From Gemmatimonadota bacterium (GTDB lineage Bacteria; Gemmatimonadota; Gemmatimonadetes; Gemmatimonadales; GWC2-71-9): a DNA stretch of 5,895 bases. This document shows, one piece after another, positions 5,636 through 5,895 of this stretch. Numbering within the stretch: the first letter of the stretch is position 1; the number at the start of each line of letters is the position of its first letter. The translations under genes were made by a program, and so were the position numbers. Where the stretch lies: positions 1 to 5,895 of the forward strand of contig JAOTWK010000236.1 in NCBI GenBank assembly GCA_029862935.1, read 5' to 3'. The notes beneath the pieces are model-generated. The model had not been told where the DNA came from, did not search any database, and saw only the letters and a program-made list of their open reading frames with translations.

Positions 5636-5895
5636 GTGACGACGTTCAAGGGTTTCGCCTTGCTGGTCCTGGGCATCGCCGTCGGCGCCGGCGGCATGTG
5701 GTCCGTTGGCACGCTACGATCCGAGAGTGGAGATCCGACCGTCATCGACCGTGCGTCGGCGCTCGAATCGGAACTCACGCAGGAAGGCTTCCTGACCCAG
5801 CGAACCAAAGGCGACGCAGACGCCCCCGTCTTGATCGTCGAAGCGTCAGATTTCCAGTGTCCCTACTGCCGCGTGTTCTGGGAGGAGACCCTCCC
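5636..5895 (+). CDS. DsbA-like thioredoxin-fold protein, N-terminal part (runs off the window)
   Basis: Only the first 86 codons are in the window. A single Lys (K5) and a hydrophobic segment (about 6-22, GFALLVLGIAVGAGGMW) form a signal peptide or membrane anchor with no obvious cleavage site. A spacer with TVIDRASALESELTQEG follows, then GDADAPVLIVEASDFQCPYC, the start of a DsbA/Thioredoxin_4 domain. The redox active site is C75-P-Y-C78. Proteins of this kind form, isomerise or reduce disulfides in exported proteins. Which of these applies cannot be told without the cis-Pro region downstream. GTG at 5636 is chosen because GAGG (5627-5630) lies 5 nt upstream; an in-frame GTG at 5630 overlaps that site and is less likely. 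The lipoprotein gene ends 25 nt before, with no terminator between, so one transcript is probable. Confidence 0.88.
   Translation, partial: MTTFKGFALLVLGIAVGAGGMWSVGTLRSESGDPTVIDRASALESELTQEGFLTQRTKGDADAPVLIVEASDFQCPYCRVFWEETL

Noticed and set aside
4897..5808. Long open frame on the - strand (303 codons) across the lipoprotein and DsbA-like genes
   Set aside because: It overlaps two + strand genes with clear signal sequences and a CPYC motif, and its Arg/Pro/Ser-rich translation looks like a shadow frame.

Overview
The window is GC-rich bacterial chromosome. All recognisable genes lie on the + strand and are tightly packed. The order dnaE(end)-accA-ricT-like-metG, a short-form methionyl-tRNA synthetase, an inner-membrane M23 peptidase with a short cytosolic N-terminus, and an apparently leaderless gene suggest a free-living Gram-negative-type bacterium. 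Gemmatimonadota or a related lineage is my best guess. It is inferred from gene content and style only; no search was run.

Positions 1-3663 are a housekeeping block. It holds the 3' end of what is probably dnaE (replicative polymerase alpha subunit), then accA (fatty-acid synthesis), a PSP1/RicT-family gene (putative RNA-processing or iron-sulfur regulator) and metG (translation). The gaps are 10 nt, 1 nt and a 4-nt ATGA overlap, so the block looks like one transcript with translational coupling.

Positions 3664-3811 are a 148-nt spacer that breaks the operon. It starts AT-rich, carries a good sigma70-type -35 box (TTGACA) with a plausible -10, and then has a GC-rich stretch in which two inverted repeats compete for the same right arm. 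This is the promoter and leader of the next gene. I see no convincing rho-independent terminator after metG.

Positions 3812-5895 encode cell-envelope functions: a membrane-anchored coiled-coil M23 peptidase, a lipoprotein of unknown function, and the start of a DsbA-like thioredoxin-fold protein (CPYC active site) that runs off the window. The lipoprotein gene has a TATATT -10 box seven nucleotides before its GTG start and no Shine-Dalgarno sequence, the layout of a leaderless mRNA. A perfect 19-bp palindrome lies across that start codon.

No RNA genes, CRISPR arrays, insertion sequences or prophage parts were seen. Nothing here is clearly a new multi-gene system. The most interesting points are the palindrome on the leaderless start, the uncharacterised lipoprotein, the two-state leader of the M23 gene, and the extra cysteine cluster in the RicT-like protein.
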